Source of the DNA: Prochlorococcaceae cyanobacterium jk18x1bzbins.87
GTDB taxonomy: Bacteria > Cyanobacteriota > Cyanobacteriia > PCC-6307 > Cyanobiaceae
Direction: 5' to 3'
NCBI GenBank assembly: GCA_022826535.1
Contig: JAJDUS010000073.1
Location: 1 to 41,070 of the forward strand
DNA length: 41,070 nucleotides
Shown here: positions 18,076-26,305 of the stretch, piece after piece
Layout: the number at the start of each line of letters is the position of its first letter
How positions within the stretch are numbered: position 1 is the first letter of the stretch
The notes under the pieces: generated by a model
Told to the model about the DNA's origin: nothing
The model's input: the letters and a program-made list of their open reading frames with translations, nothing else
The model's database searches: none
Position numbers and translations under genes: made by a program

Positions 18076-19272
18076 TCACCCCGCTAACTCCTCACCTTCA
18101 GGTGCCACTTCCTCCTCGCTCTCATTGCGGAGGACACCCTCAACCTGGGCATTGAGCAACCGCCAACGCTGGCCTTTGCGTTCCAGGTCACCTGTCAAGA
18201 CCACCATCGCTTTGTCCTTATGGGCCTGAAGCGCTCTCCCATAGTCCGACTGTTCCAAGATTGCTGTAACAGCTTGTTGTTTGCCATCGATGTGGGTTGT
18301 GAGATGGACGGTTCCGTCATCCTTTGTTTCCGAGCGCTTCAAGAGTTGGACAAAGCCGGGGAGATGAACCCCCTCTCGCGGCGCCCGGTCCCGAAACCGT
18401 CGGGCCGCTTCCTGCAGGATGGGTGAATCTGTCCTGCCGAACTGAACAAGCGCTTCAGGCAAGGACGATAGTCTGGTTTGAGCCCAGGAGACGCCAATAT
18501 CCATTTTGGGGAAGGGTCCAATGAGTCGCACCAGGGCATCGCACAGATTCGCGCTGACACCGTTCTCTACCTGATTGGCAAAGGCATCAGTGTCACCAGC
18601 CATTGTTTTCTCGGTGCTTTCACGGGCTGCTTTCAGCGCCTCAACCAAGCGTCTCGTCATTTTGCGCTGGATGGGAGTATCCTCGCCCTCGCCCTCGTCC
18701 CCCCAGTCGTCTGATAGGCCTGGAAATAGCTCTTGCTGCAGTGGCTGCACTAGCGGCGGCACAACCGGTGTCAACACCGTAATGACAAAGCTGCCCTGAT
18801 GGGTCTGCCCCAGGCGCACCTGCTCTAATAAACTCTTCGCTTTTTGGTTTGCGCCAGCACGGTAGACTGGTTGTGGGTTGTTATCAAGGGAGCAAGCAAC
18901 CGACTGGATGAGATCGCGGGCGCCACCAACAAGGTCAACGCCCTCGTTGAGGCCCAAGCTGCCGTCGTCGCTATCGGCAACGCGGATGCGGACCACATCC
19001 CGGTCACCCGTCACCAAGGACCGGTAGATGGTCCGTTCGTCCTGGTCTGCCACCTGGGCAAAGACCTTGATCAGCGTTGAAACGACGGTTGCGTAGTCGC
19101 CCAGATGGTCCGTTCGCGGAACAATGATCTCTGGCCGATCCTGGCCGGCGTAAACATGGGAATGCACCCGGTAGATCTCGCCCCGCTGCCAGCCAGCACT
19201 ACGGGCATAGGCCGCAAGGGCCGTTGGGGAAATGGCTTTCAGTGCTTCCCGGTCGTGAATGGTGGCTTTCAT
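18076..19272 (-). CDS. Unknown 398-aa protein of the five-gene cassette
   Basis: The product starts MKATIHDREALKAISPTALA; the ATG overlaps the stop of the DUF4365 gene (TGATG), so it is coupled. No named domain recognised. Visible blocks: GWQRGEIYRVHSHVYAGQDR, PEIIVPRTDHLGDYATVVST, VRIRVADSDDGSLGLNEGVD, QPVYRAGANQKAKSLLEQVR, LGQTHQGSFVITVLTPVVPP. A central acidic linker (DDWGDEGEGEDTP) and a C-terminal region (AVTAILEQSDYGRALQAHKD, WRLLNAQVEGVL) follow. No membrane segment or signal peptide. Encoded between two nuclease-fold proteins and ahead of the ATPase, it may be a structural or sensor subunit; this is inference. Confidence 0.75.
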   Translation of the reverse strand: MKATIHDREALKAISPTALAAYARSAGWQRGEIYRVHSHVYAGQDRPEIIVPRTDHLGDYATVVSTLIKVFAQVADQDERTIYRSLVTGDRDVVRIRVADSDDGSLGLNEGVDLVGGARDLIQSVACSLDNNPQPVYRAGANQKAKSLLEQVRLGQTHQGSFVITVLTPVVPPLVQPLQQELFPGLSDDWGDEGEGEDTPIQRKMTRRLVEALKAARESTEKTMAGDTDAFANQVENGVSANLCDALVRLIGPFPKMDIGVSWAQTRLSSLPEALVQFGRTDSPILQEAARRFRDRAPREGVHLPGFVQLLKRSETKDDGTVHLTTHIDGKQQAVTAILEQSDYGRALQAHKDKAMVVLTGDLERKGQRWRLLNAQVEGVLRNESEEEVAPEGEELAG

Positions 19273-19775
19273 CAGAAGACCTCCCCCTTCCGAGACCGTT
19301 CCATAAGTGTTTGCAGCGCCTCAACATCCAATCGGTTGTCCTCAGGGATGTGAACGGTAACCGTTACCCTGTTGCTGACCTCCCCTTTCCCTTGCAGGCT
19401 CAGCCAGTAAGCCCGACGCCGCAGAGTGAGTTCCTCAGGGGTGACCATCATCCAACGGGACTCCTCCTGCGGTAGCTCCAACACCACCAATAGCCGAGGA
19501 GTCTGGGTTGGACAGCGGAGATCGTCGTAGTTTTTGATGCTCAATGAAGGAAATGAGCGGCAACCGTTCCGTCCTGCGCCCAGCGTTGCCGTCGCTTTCA
19601 GTTGCAGATCCAGAGCCGGATGCTGCGGCTCGCCTCCGTGAATGGACACATCAATACTGTCCCGGTCCAGGTCCCGTTCGGAGATGGTGAACCCTGCCCG
19701 CGCCGCTAGCGCCTTGACATAGACAAGAGATAACCTCTCCTTCTGGTCCGCCCCGGTGAGCATCTTTTGCGTCAT
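19272..19775 (-). CDS. DUF4365-domain protein, first gene of the five-gene cassette
   Basis: A 167-aa protein with the DUF4365 order of motifs: GADQKERLSLVYVKALAARA, then DRDSIDVSIHG, then ALDLQLKATATL, NYDDLRCPTQTPRLLVVLEL and the closing WLSLQGKGEVSNRVTVTVHI. DUF4365 is a PD-(D/E)XK-related family; the Asp of DSIDVS and the Q-x-K of LQLKAT are the expected metal-site positions. It is the first gene of the run and overlaps the following gene by one base in TGATG. The 87-bp gap upstream, to the small gene at 19863, leaves little room for a separate promoter, so the cassette may be read through from the DUF499 gene. Confidence 0.8.
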   Translation of the reverse strand: MTQKMLTGADQKERLSLVYVKALAARAGFTISERDLDRDSIDVSIHGGEPQHPALDLQLKATATLGAGRNGCRSFPSLSIKNYDDLRCPTQTPRLLVVLELPQEESRWMMVTPEELTLRRRAYWLSLQGKGEVSNRVTVTVHIPEDNRLDVEALQTLMERSRKGEVF

Positions 19776-19862
19776 TTGGCCTCCACGGATCTGAGACTAG
19801 CTTGTACTGGGGCCAATGGTCTTCCATCCAGAGCCGCCCTCCCATGAATGGCCCCTCCCCCA

Positions 19863-20315
19863 TCAGTGGGCGGAGAGCAGTAGCCGCAAAGCCGCCAGCA
19901 CCCGGCGGGGTTTTTTGCGGTGCATGGCCATGCCCAGCCAGTAGGCAGCTTCTTCCCGGGCCATGGCGTCAATGCCGCGGGCGCAGTTGTCCATGGCGAT
20001 CACGTTGCGCATGGGGGCCAGCAGCTTGAACAGTAACCCCATGGCCATGGCCAACTCCTCCGAGAGCCGGTCACGGCGGGATTCCCCCTTGCGGAGCTTG
20101 GCGAGGCTCACCTTCTCGGTGTTGAGGCGCCGCAGCACGGCCCCCTCCACCAACAGGAGCTTATGGCCGCCGAGGCCGGCAATCCGGCGGGGCTGCTTGA
20201 GTTCCGGGGTGGCGGTGCTGGGCACCTGCCACACTTCCAGCAGCAGGTCACTGGGACCCCGCTGGCGGCTGCGCAGTTCATAGGCGGGGCGGCCTGAGGG
20301 GATGGCAATGGTCAT
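19863..20315 (-). CDS. Small DUF7680-like protein coupled to the DUF499 ATPase
   Basis: A 150-aa protein: MTIAIPSGRPAYELRSRQRG, 'LLLEVWQVPSTA', 'RIAGLGGHKLLLVEGAVLRR', 'SEELAMAMGLLFKLLAPMRN' and a C-terminal REEAAYWLGMAMHRKKPRRV. I believe this matches the small proteins now called DUF7680 that accompany DUF499/DUF1156 genes, but I cannot check it. Its ATG overlaps the DUF499 stop as ATGA, so the two are translationally coupled. It would normally be followed by the DUF1156 methylase; here the two are about 10.4 kb apart because other modules lie between. A fragment of its 3' end recurs at 14283-14347. Confidence 0.7.
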   Translation of the reverse strand: MTIAIPSGRPAYELRSRQRGPSDLLLEVWQVPSTATPELKQPRRIAGLGGHKLLLVEGAVLRRLNTEKVSLAKLRKGESRRDRLSEELAMAMGLLFKLLAPMRNVIAMDNCARGIDAMAREEAAYWLGMAMHRKKPRRVLAALRLLLSAH

Positions 20316-23300
20316 GGACCGCTCAGCTCCAGGCCAATGGTGGCCATCTGGGTGCTCAGGCCTGCCCTGGTGAGGCGTCTGATCCAGTCCTCACCCTGAT
20401 CGCTCCAGGTGAGGGGCGGGGCATAGGTGAGCTTGTATTTGATGTCCAGGGACTTCTCGCCACCCCGCCGCCATTGTCCCTCAACGAAGTCGCGCAGGAT
20501 GGTGGCCTCCTTCGGCGTGCCTTTGAACTCGAAACTCCACTCTGCCGCGCCGTCGCCACTGCTCCAGCCCCCTTCCATCATCTCCACCTGCACCGTGGCG
20601 CCCGGCTCGGCTTTGAGCAAGGCCAGGGGCACAAAGCCGTCACCACTGTTCATTCGCCATGTGAGGGAGCAGACCCCCTTGCCGGAGTTGCCCACCTGCT
20701 GGGCCAACTGGGTGAGGACCGTCTTGATGTTGCCGGTGCGCTCCAGCATCCCTGGGGGTGTTGGGGTTGTGGATGGCGCCACGCCGTGGCCATGGCTGCC
20801 GGCCACCGCATTATTGGCGTTACTGCTGTCCCCACCTCCTGTGAACGCCAAGTCAGGCGCAACAGGTGACGGTTCAGGTGCAGCAGTGCGCGGTGGCCAG
20901 ACGCCCAGCTCCTCCGCCTTCTCCAGCATGTAGACCTTGGCGTCCTCGCTGATGTTCAACGTCCCTGGCGGCTGGTCTTTGCCCTCCAGCCGCTCGCCCT
21001 CCTTGTAGATAAACACCCCTTCATCCAGCCCCATCCGCAGACACTTCTTGAGCACCTCATTACCAAATTACCAATCAGGATGGGCAAGGCGGGGTCGCGG
21101 TGGTACTCATTGCGCAGATCCCGACTGCTCATCACCCCACAGCGCCGCAAAGGGGTTTTGTCAGCCATGAAGTTGGGCGCTGGCGGCGCGTCATCGGGAA
21201 GAATCAACTCCCCGGCTTCCCGCAACACCCGCTCCACCTGCTTTTGCCCCACGCCGGGCTCACTGCTGGCATTGGTGACGGTGATGGCGGCATGGACAAG
21301 GGGCGCCTCCGGCCAGGGGCCGCGCTCGGGGTAGAACACATGGCGATAGGCCTGCTGCACCGCCAGGGCAAAGGCTTGTTGCGCCCGTCCATGGCGCTCT
21401 TTCACCTGCTCCTGCTGGTGGATCTGCAGGCTGGCGAACAGGTCCCCCCGCTGCATCTGTCCCAGGGCCAGTGTGGTGCGGGTCTTGCGCAGCATGTCGT
21501 CCACCTGCAGCCCATCGGCACAGACAAACACCAGGTTGTTGCGGTTGCGCCGTGTGTTGGCGTTATCCCCCCTCTCCTTGAACAGCCGCACCACCAACTC
21601 CGGTAGATGCACGTTGTCTTGCGCCACCGTGTGGCCCTCCCAGTGGAGCACCGCCAGGTAGGGGCCATCCGTATCGTCGGGAATGTCCGCCGGGCTGACC
21701 GGGAACACCACCGGCTCAAAACACTGCCTGGCCTTGGCAAAGATGGCGGCAATGTGGCGGTTCAACTCCTGGCGGACCGTCTCCAAATCAAACTGTCCCT
21801 CCCGTTTTCTCACCATCTGGTTGAGGTTGGCTTCGGTGAGAACGCGCAGCTTGCTGGTGGTGCTGTCGTCCAGGTACTCCGACGCCTCCTGTAAGTGGCG
21901 CACCGCCTTGTCGATAAAGGCGGGATCCAGCCCCGGGGCATAAAGGCTGTAATTCAATTCCAGCCGGCTGAGACCCTTGAGGGGATCGTTGAAGGCCAGG
22001 GAGTGGAGCAGCACCGTGCGGGCTGTCAGGGAGCCATAGGGGGCAAGGCCTGCAAATTCACCCGCATCCAGTTGCTGGGCCAGGGCTTTACCGTCCTCGT
22101 CCGTGGTGCGGGCCACGTCAGCCCGGATTGCTGGAACGAAGGCCTGGAGCCCCAGCTTGGTGGAGATCTCCATGCGGATCCGTTCATTGCCGGGATCAAT
22201 GTGGTGCAGGTGGATGGCGGTGGCGTCACCGGGCTTTTCCCGCCAAAGCTGGGCAACGGTCTGGGCCAGCAGCCGCAACATGCCCCGCACCCGTTGGAAG
22301 TTCTCCAGGGTGGCGGTTTTCTGCATCAGGGTGTCGATGAGCTCCGGATGGAGTGGGTAGCCATTGCCCAACGCCTCGGCGCGATCATCCCTCTGCCGCA
22401 CGGGTGGCAGGGCCTCGACATGGCGGCTCCAGAGGTCCTGGTAGGCCCGCACCACTTCCCCCACCCGACTGCGGTCGATGGATTCAAACAGGCGACGGCA
22501 CAACACCTGCACCGTCTCGTCTTCACTGGTGGGGGTGAGGGCCGTGACCTGTCGTCCCGTCACGGATTGCAGTTCCGCAAAGATTCGATCAATCCGCTGG
22601 TTCTCCTCCCCATAGGCATCCACCGCCTGGCCACCACGGCCCAACGCCAAGGTGAACACCAGCACAGCGTTGGGGGCGGAGTTTACCGCCTTGACCAGAT
22701 CGGTGAGGAAGGGGGTGAGTTGCTCAGCAGCCCGGCCAGCGGCAGGACCCTTGAGCTTGCGCAAATAGATGGACAGCTCGTCCATGAGGATCAGTACGGG
22801 CCGCTCGCCCATGAGTTCCCGTAAGGTTTCTGCTCCGGGAGGCGCCGCACCCAACCGGTCACTGTTGCGGATGCGTCCATAACCACCCCGCCCCGCCAAC
22901 TGCACGGCCAACTCCCCCCAGGGGGTATAGGCCAGGATGTCTCCTCTCATCCGCCGGCCGTTCATGGGGTCGGCGTTCTCCCCGTCAAAAATCGCCACCG
23001 TCACCGGTTGGCCGGGCAGCGTGGCCGGATCCACGAACTCCGCCAGGTTGGGGATCTGCTCGGGTGCCGTGAGGATATGGTTGAGGCCAATCAGAGCATG
23101 GGTCTTGCCGCCGCCATAACTGGTGTCCAGCCGCAGGATGCTGCCCAACTGGTTGTCGGTGCCGGTGAGCCGCCCCACCACCGCCCTGATCAAATCCTTG
23201 AGGCCACGGGTGGGGTGGGTGTTGGCAAAGAATAGGGCGGGATCTTTGTAGAGTTCCGGCGCCGTACCCTTGAGCACCTGACTCAGGTCGGCGGCGAAGT

Positions 23301-23373
23301 CCTCATCCCGGATCCGTCCCGCAAGGACATCCTGGCGCGGTCGGCACAGATCGTAGATGGTGGGGGGACGCAT
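20312..23373 (-). pseudogene. DUF499-family ATPase, broken by an 8-bp tandem duplication
   Basis: The start MRPPTIYDLCRPRQDVLAGR is typical of DUF499. Walker A (DTSYGGGKTHALIGL) is at ~83-97 and Walker B (VLILMDELSIYLRKL) at ~193. The frame runs to residue ~770 (HRDPALPILIGN) and then goes out of register at 21059-21074, where ATTACCAA occurs twice on the plus strand. Removing one copy joins ILIGN directly to EVLKKCLRMGLDEGVFIYKE and restores a protein of about 1,017 aa ending LELSGP. Without correction there is an N-terminal 805-residue product with a scrambled tail, and a second frame (20312-21055) with its own ATG. The gene starts the leftward island. All ATPase motifs are intact, so reversal of the duplication would restore function. 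A sequencing error is the other explanation. Confidence 0.85.
21059..21074. repeat. 8-bp tandem duplication causing a frameshift
   Basis: Two adjacent copies of ATTACCAA (21059-21066, 21067-21074). On the coding strand this is TTGGTAAT twice, turning ILIGN-EVLKK into ILIGNLVMRC. Eight bases are not a multiple of three, so the duplication alone explains the broken frame. Confidence 0.9.
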
Positions 23374-23746
23374 GGGATTCAGTGGTCAAGGCCCCCAGGG
23401 CTGGTGGTGCTTGGGAAATTCTCCCACTGTGGCGCCAAGACCTTGTCCGTGGTAGAAACGACGGATGCAGGAGCCAGCAGTAAGACGCATTGTGACGCCA
23501 TTTCAAACGATCTTCCGGCTTCATGGGATCCCAACGGCTTCAGGGATCACCAGGTCTCTGTTCCGGGGTTCCCCGCCCAGGGTCTTCGCGTCACCCTCAG
23601 CTCCCAGGAAGCCTTGCGGACCCAACCGGGCCTGAATCAGAATTGTTGGCAGCGTGGTGATGACCGTGCTGGTGGCCTGGATTGATCCCCGGGTGCGGCT
23701 CTGCACCCCAGAATGGGAAGCCCCCTGGGCGCTTGCCATGGCTTCC
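22646..23746. repeat. Direct repeat R2 (partner 2143-3190)
   Basis: Same-orientation partner of R1, spanning codons 1 to ~243 of the DUF499 gene, the whole spacer and codons 1-4 of the lyase gene at 23738. This copy is the functional context of both genes. The left limit is set by where R1 is cut by the IS; the right limit, at codon 4 of the lyase gene, is a true end of homology. Confidence 0.85.
23374..23737. other. Divergent spacer between the defence island and the phycocyanin cluster
   Basis: Some 364 bp between two divergent genes (DUF499 leftward, bilin lyase rightward). No gene is convincing here. Promoters for both directions should be in this stretch, but I see no clear boxes. Almost all of it is repeated at 2812-3180, so the copy there may carry a stray promoter. 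Confidence 0.6.
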
Positions 23747-24268
23747 CCCATTGAGCACTTTGTGACCCGTTCATTCGGCGTCTGGACTGCCCAACGCAGT
23801 GGCCACAACCTGGCGTTTCGTCATGTGGAGGAGGTGGAGTCCGAGATTCGGATTGCACCCGTGGCCGCGGAAGATCCCCGGGTGCTGGAACTCCTGGTCC
23901 ATAACCATGTGGAGTCCAGCGCCATGTGTTGCCCCTTTTCCGTCACATGGCAGGGCACCTCCGACTGGGACGAGAATGCCACCAGCGAGGGCAGTTGCAT
24001 TCTGGCCCCCGTTCCGGAGAGCAACACCACCGGCCGCTTGCTCCGCAGCCAGGGCTATACGGAGACCATCCCCGCTGTTGGCCACTACCGCTTCAGTGAT
24101 GATGGGGCATTTGTGCTGGTCACGCCCTATGAGCGGGCCAGTGCGGAAGAGCGGGTATGGTTCGCCACTGATGACCTGCGCCTGCGGGTGGCGCTGATGC
24201 GCACCTCCTCGGGCCGCGGTGTGTTGCAGGCCTCCTTCTCTTCGGAGATCCGCCAGCGGGCCGCCTGA
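23738..24268 (+). CDS. CpcS/CpcU-type phycobiliprotein lyase
   Basis: A 176-aa protein of the CpcS/CpeS/CpcU lipocalin-like family, which delivers phycocyanobilin to Cys-82/84 of phycobiliproteins. Signs: FVTRSFGVWTAQRSGHNLAF with the usual W-x-Q/x-R-x2-H pattern, EEVESEIRIAPV, the mid-barrel FSVTWQGTSDWDENATSEGS, then GRLLRSQGYTE, GHYRFSDDGAFVLVTPYE, RVWFATDDLRLRVALMRT and a closing ASFSSEIR. The start ATG 23738 (MASPIEHF) fits family N-termini; the open frame extends further upstream only into spacer sequence. It lies directly upstream of a second lyase gene and of cpcBA, so chromophore attachment to phycocyanin is the likely task. Which paralogue (S, U or V) it is cannot be decided from the sequence alone. 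Confidence 0.8.
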   Translation: MASPIEHFVTRSFGVWTAQRSGHNLAFRHVEEVESEIRIAPVAAEDPRVLELLVHNHVESSAMCCPFSVTWQGTSDWDENATSEGSCILAPVPESNTTGRLLRSQGYTETIPAVGHYRFSDDGAFVLVTPYERASAEERVWFATDDLRLRVALMRTSSGRGVLQASFSSEIRQRAA

Positions 24269-24309
24269 GGCCAAGAATGGCACCACCCATCCCCCAGCCA
24301 TGACCCGCC

Positions 24310-24909
24310 ATGGATGATGACTGCTTTCTGCGTTTCTGCCGCCTCCTGGCAGGCCGTTTCACCAACCGGGATCAGGCAGCGGCCGATCCGGTGCATTTTG
24401 CCCATATCCACGTGGCCTTCCATCCGCTGGAGGGGGTCTTCTTTGGGCCGCTCTGGTACTACTCCGAGCAGGCCTATGACCATGACATGTGGTCCCCCTA
24501 CCGCCAGGGGGGCCATCGCCTGGTGCGGCAAGCCGAGGGGGTTCGCGTAGAGAACTACAGCCTCAAGGATCCCGTAGCGGCGGCAGGAGCCAGCTGGGAT
24601 GCCGCCATCCGCGCCACCATCCGGCCAGAACAACTCACGCCCCGCCTGGGCTGCGCCATGGATTTTCGCGCCAATGAAACGGGGGGCTTCACGGGCTGTG
24701 TGGAGCCGGGTTGCCGCTGTCTGATTCCCCGGGATGGTCAGCTCACCTATCTGGTAAGCGAGGTGGAGATGGATGAGGAGCGGTGGATCAGCCGTGATCG
24801 GGGATTTGATCCCCGAACCCATGAGCAGCGGTGGGGATCAGAGCACGGAGCCTTGCGCTTCCGCCGCACCGGGCATTACGACCAAGCCATTGGTCCCCAT
24901 TGGCTGTAA
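24310..24909 (+). CDS. CpeT/CpcT-family bilin lyase (first of two)
   Basis: A 199-aa protein of the CpeT/CpcT family. Signs: RFCRLLAGRFTNRDQAAADP, 'FHPLEGVFFGPLWYYSEQAY', YRQGGHRLVRQAEG, VRVENYSLKDP, the conserved GCAMDFR, GFTGCVEPGCRCLIPRDGQL and TYLVSEVEMDEERWISRDRG FDP. The family attaches phycocyanobilin to Cys-153/155 of beta subunits (CpcT) or phycoerythrobilin at the equivalent site (CpeT). A more canonical CpcT is encoded at 27856. This copy is clearly diverged from it (WYYSEQAYDHDMWSPYRQGG replaces LLLEQAYALDPSQPYRIRVL), so it may serve another beta subunit or be a chaperone-like variant. It starts 41 bp after the previous lyase gene. Confidence 0.8.
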   Translation: MDDDCFLRFCRLLAGRFTNRDQAAADPVHFAHIHVAFHPLEGVFFGPLWYYSEQAYDHDMWSPYRQGGHRLVRQAEGVRVENYSLKDPVAAAGASWDAAIRATIRPEQLTPRLGCAMDFRANETGGFTGCVEPGCRCLIPRDGQLTYLVSEVEMDEERWISRDRGFDPRTHEQRWGSEHGALRFRRTGHYDQAIGPHWL

Positions 24910-25024
24910 GGCTAGTTGGCAGTCTCCATGGGTACACGGGGTATCTCTGATTGTAAAGGTTAGACCGGCACGGGGCTTCGTTCTCCAAGAATAATGGAGC
25001 CTAAGGTGGACAGCCCCAAAGCCG

Positions 25025-25054
25025 TTCAGTGCTTCAGTGCTTCAGTGCTTCAGT
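25025..25054. repeat. 8-bp tandem repeat (TTCAGTGC x3.75) upstream of cpcB
   Basis: TTCAGTGC at 25025, 25033 and 25041, then TTCAGT at 25049-25054. It lies in the 250-bp leader before cpcB, immediately before a TTGACA hexamer. Copy number of such units changes easily by slippage. Confidence 0.9.
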
Positions 25055-25055
25055 A

Positions 25056-25061
25056 TTGACA
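25056..25061 (+). promoter_or_regulatory. TTGACA hexamer, possible -35 of the cpcB promoter
   Basis: An exact -35 consensus hexamer, 99 bp before the cpcB start and directly after the 8-bp tandem repeat. No good -10 box lies 16-18 bp downstream, so either an activator compensates or this is chance. A long untranslated leader is usual for cpc operons. Confidence 0.35.
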
Positions 25062-25159
25062 GTGTTTTTGGGTGCTGACCAGGTCAGGTGGATGCTCTAT
25101 CTGCATCTGTTTGCCAAACATCACTTCGACCCCCCGTCGAGATCAGGAGCTTTTCTTCA

Positions 25160-25678
25160 ATGTTTGACGCCTTCACCAAGGTTGTTGCCCAGGCTGATGC
25201 CCGGGGTGAGTTCATCAATGCTGGTCAGCTTGACGGCCTTTCCGCCATTGTTGCTGACAGCAACAAGCGTATGGATGCGGTGAACCGCATCACATCCAAC
25301 TCCTCCAGCATCGTTGCCAGCGCGGCCCGCAGCCTCTTTGCCGAGCAGCCTTCTCTGATTGCCCCCGGTGGCAACTCTTACACCAGTCGTCGCATGGCGG
25401 CCTGCCTGCGGGATATGGAGATCATCCTCCGCTACGTCACCTATGCCATCTTCACAGGTGATGCCAGCACCCTGGAGGACCGTTGCCTGAATGGTCTCCG
25501 TGAGACGTACCTGGCCCTGGGCGTACCTGGTGCTTCTGTTGCAGCGTCCGTCCGCAAGATGAAGGACACTGCCATCTCCATCGTCAACGACCGCACCGGC
25601 ATCACCTCCGGCGACTGCACCTCCCTCGTTGCAGAAATCGGCCTCTACTTCGACCGCGCCGCCGCCGCTGTGGCCTGA
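25160..25678 (+). CDS. cpcB: Phycocyanin beta subunit
   Basis: A 172-aa protein, the standard CpcB length, starting [20 protein letters not shown]. The start at 25160 is fixed by family alignment; a longer frame exists upstream but lies in the leader. The bilin-binding residues are in place: Cys-82 ([17 protein letters not shown]) and Cys-153 ([14 protein letters not shown]). So is Asn-72 ([11 protein letters not shown]), which is methylated in this family. It forms (alpha-beta)3 hexamers with CpcA in phycobilisome rods on the thylakoid surface. It is followed 45 bp later by cpcA, with lyase genes on both sides. Confidence 0.97.
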   Translation: MFDAFTKVVAQADARGEFINAGQLDGLSAIVADSNKRMDAVNRITSNSSSIVASAARSLFAEQPSLIAPGGNSYTSRRMAACLRDMEIILRYVTYAIFTGDASTLEDRCLNGLRETYLALGVPGASVAASVRKMKDTAISIVNDRTGITSGDCTSLVAEIGLYFDRAAAAVA

Positions 25679-25723
25679 GCCAGGCCCTAACTTCAATCCC
25701 CTTAGCTCCTTTCATCGTTTTCC

Positions 25724-26212
25724 ATGAAAACCCCCCTTACCGAAGCCGTCGCCGCTGCCGATTCCCAGGCGCGCTTCCTCTCCAACAGCGAGTTGCTGTC
25801 CGCCTTGGGCCGCTTTGGCCATGCCGCTGACTGCCTTGCTGCCGCCAAGGCTCTCACCGCCAAGGCCGACAGCCTGGTGAACGGCGCCACCCAGGCCGTC
25901 TACAACAAGTTCCCCTACACCACCCAGATGCAGGGGAATCAGTACGCCTCCACCCCCGAAGGCAAGGCCAAGTGCGCCCGGGACGTGGGCTACTACCTGC
26001 GCATGGTCACCTACTGCCTGGTGGCTGGCGGCACTGGTCCCATGGACGACTACCTGATTGCCGGCCTTGAGGAAATCAACCGCACCTTCGAGCTGTCCCC
26101 CTCCTGGTACGTGGAAGCCCTGGCTTACATCAAGGCCAACCACGGCCTCAGCGGTAATCCCGCCACTGAAGCCAACACCTACATCGACTACGCCATCAAC
26201 GCCCTCATCTGA
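25724..26212 (+). CDS. cpcA: Phycocyanin alpha subunit
   Basis: A 162-aa protein, the standard length: [40 protein letters not shown] and the bilin-attachment Cys-84 in [20 protein letters not shown], closing [13 protein letters not shown]. It pairs with CpcB; the chromophore is attached at Cys-84, normally by the CpcE/F heterodimer encoded just downstream. No linker gene (cpcC, cpcD, cpcG) follows. A terminator-like hairpin separates it from cpcE, which should keep cpcBA transcript far more abundant than the lyase transcript. Confidence 0.97.
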   Translation: MKTPLTEAVAAADSQARFLSNSELLSALGRFGHAADCLAAAKALTAKADSLVNGATQAVYNKFPYTTQMQGNQYASTPEGKAKCARDVGYYLRMVTYCLVAGGTGPMDDYLIAGLEEINRTFELSPSWYVEALAYIKANHGLSGNPATEANTYIDYAINALI

Positions 26213-26268
26213 GCTCAACCTGCTTGGGTTCGGCGTTCGGCTGGCTGTTCAGCCCTGAATGTCAGGAT

Positions 26269-26293
26269 GGAGCCCTCTCTGGGCTCCTTTTTT
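26269..26293 (+). terminator. Rho-independent terminator/attenuator after cpcA
   Basis: GGAGCCC (26269-26275), loop TCTCT, GGGCTCC (26281-26287), then six T. A perfect 7-bp GC-rich stem. It lies 57 bp after the cpcA stop and 13 bp before the cpcE start, so it must be partly read through for cpcE/F/T to be expressed from the same promoter. Confidence 0.85.
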
Positions 26294-26305
26294 CTGGTTT
26301 TTTCC

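Noticed and set aside
2984-23373. Classical DISARM system
   Set aside because: I see no DUF1998 protein (DrmB), and the ATPase is DUF499, the methylase DUF1156. The set fits Hma better than DISARM.
25025-25054. CRISPR-like array
   Set aside because: The units are 8 bp and directly adjacent with no spacers; a simple tandem repeat. No CRISPR array or cas gene is visible anywhere in the window.
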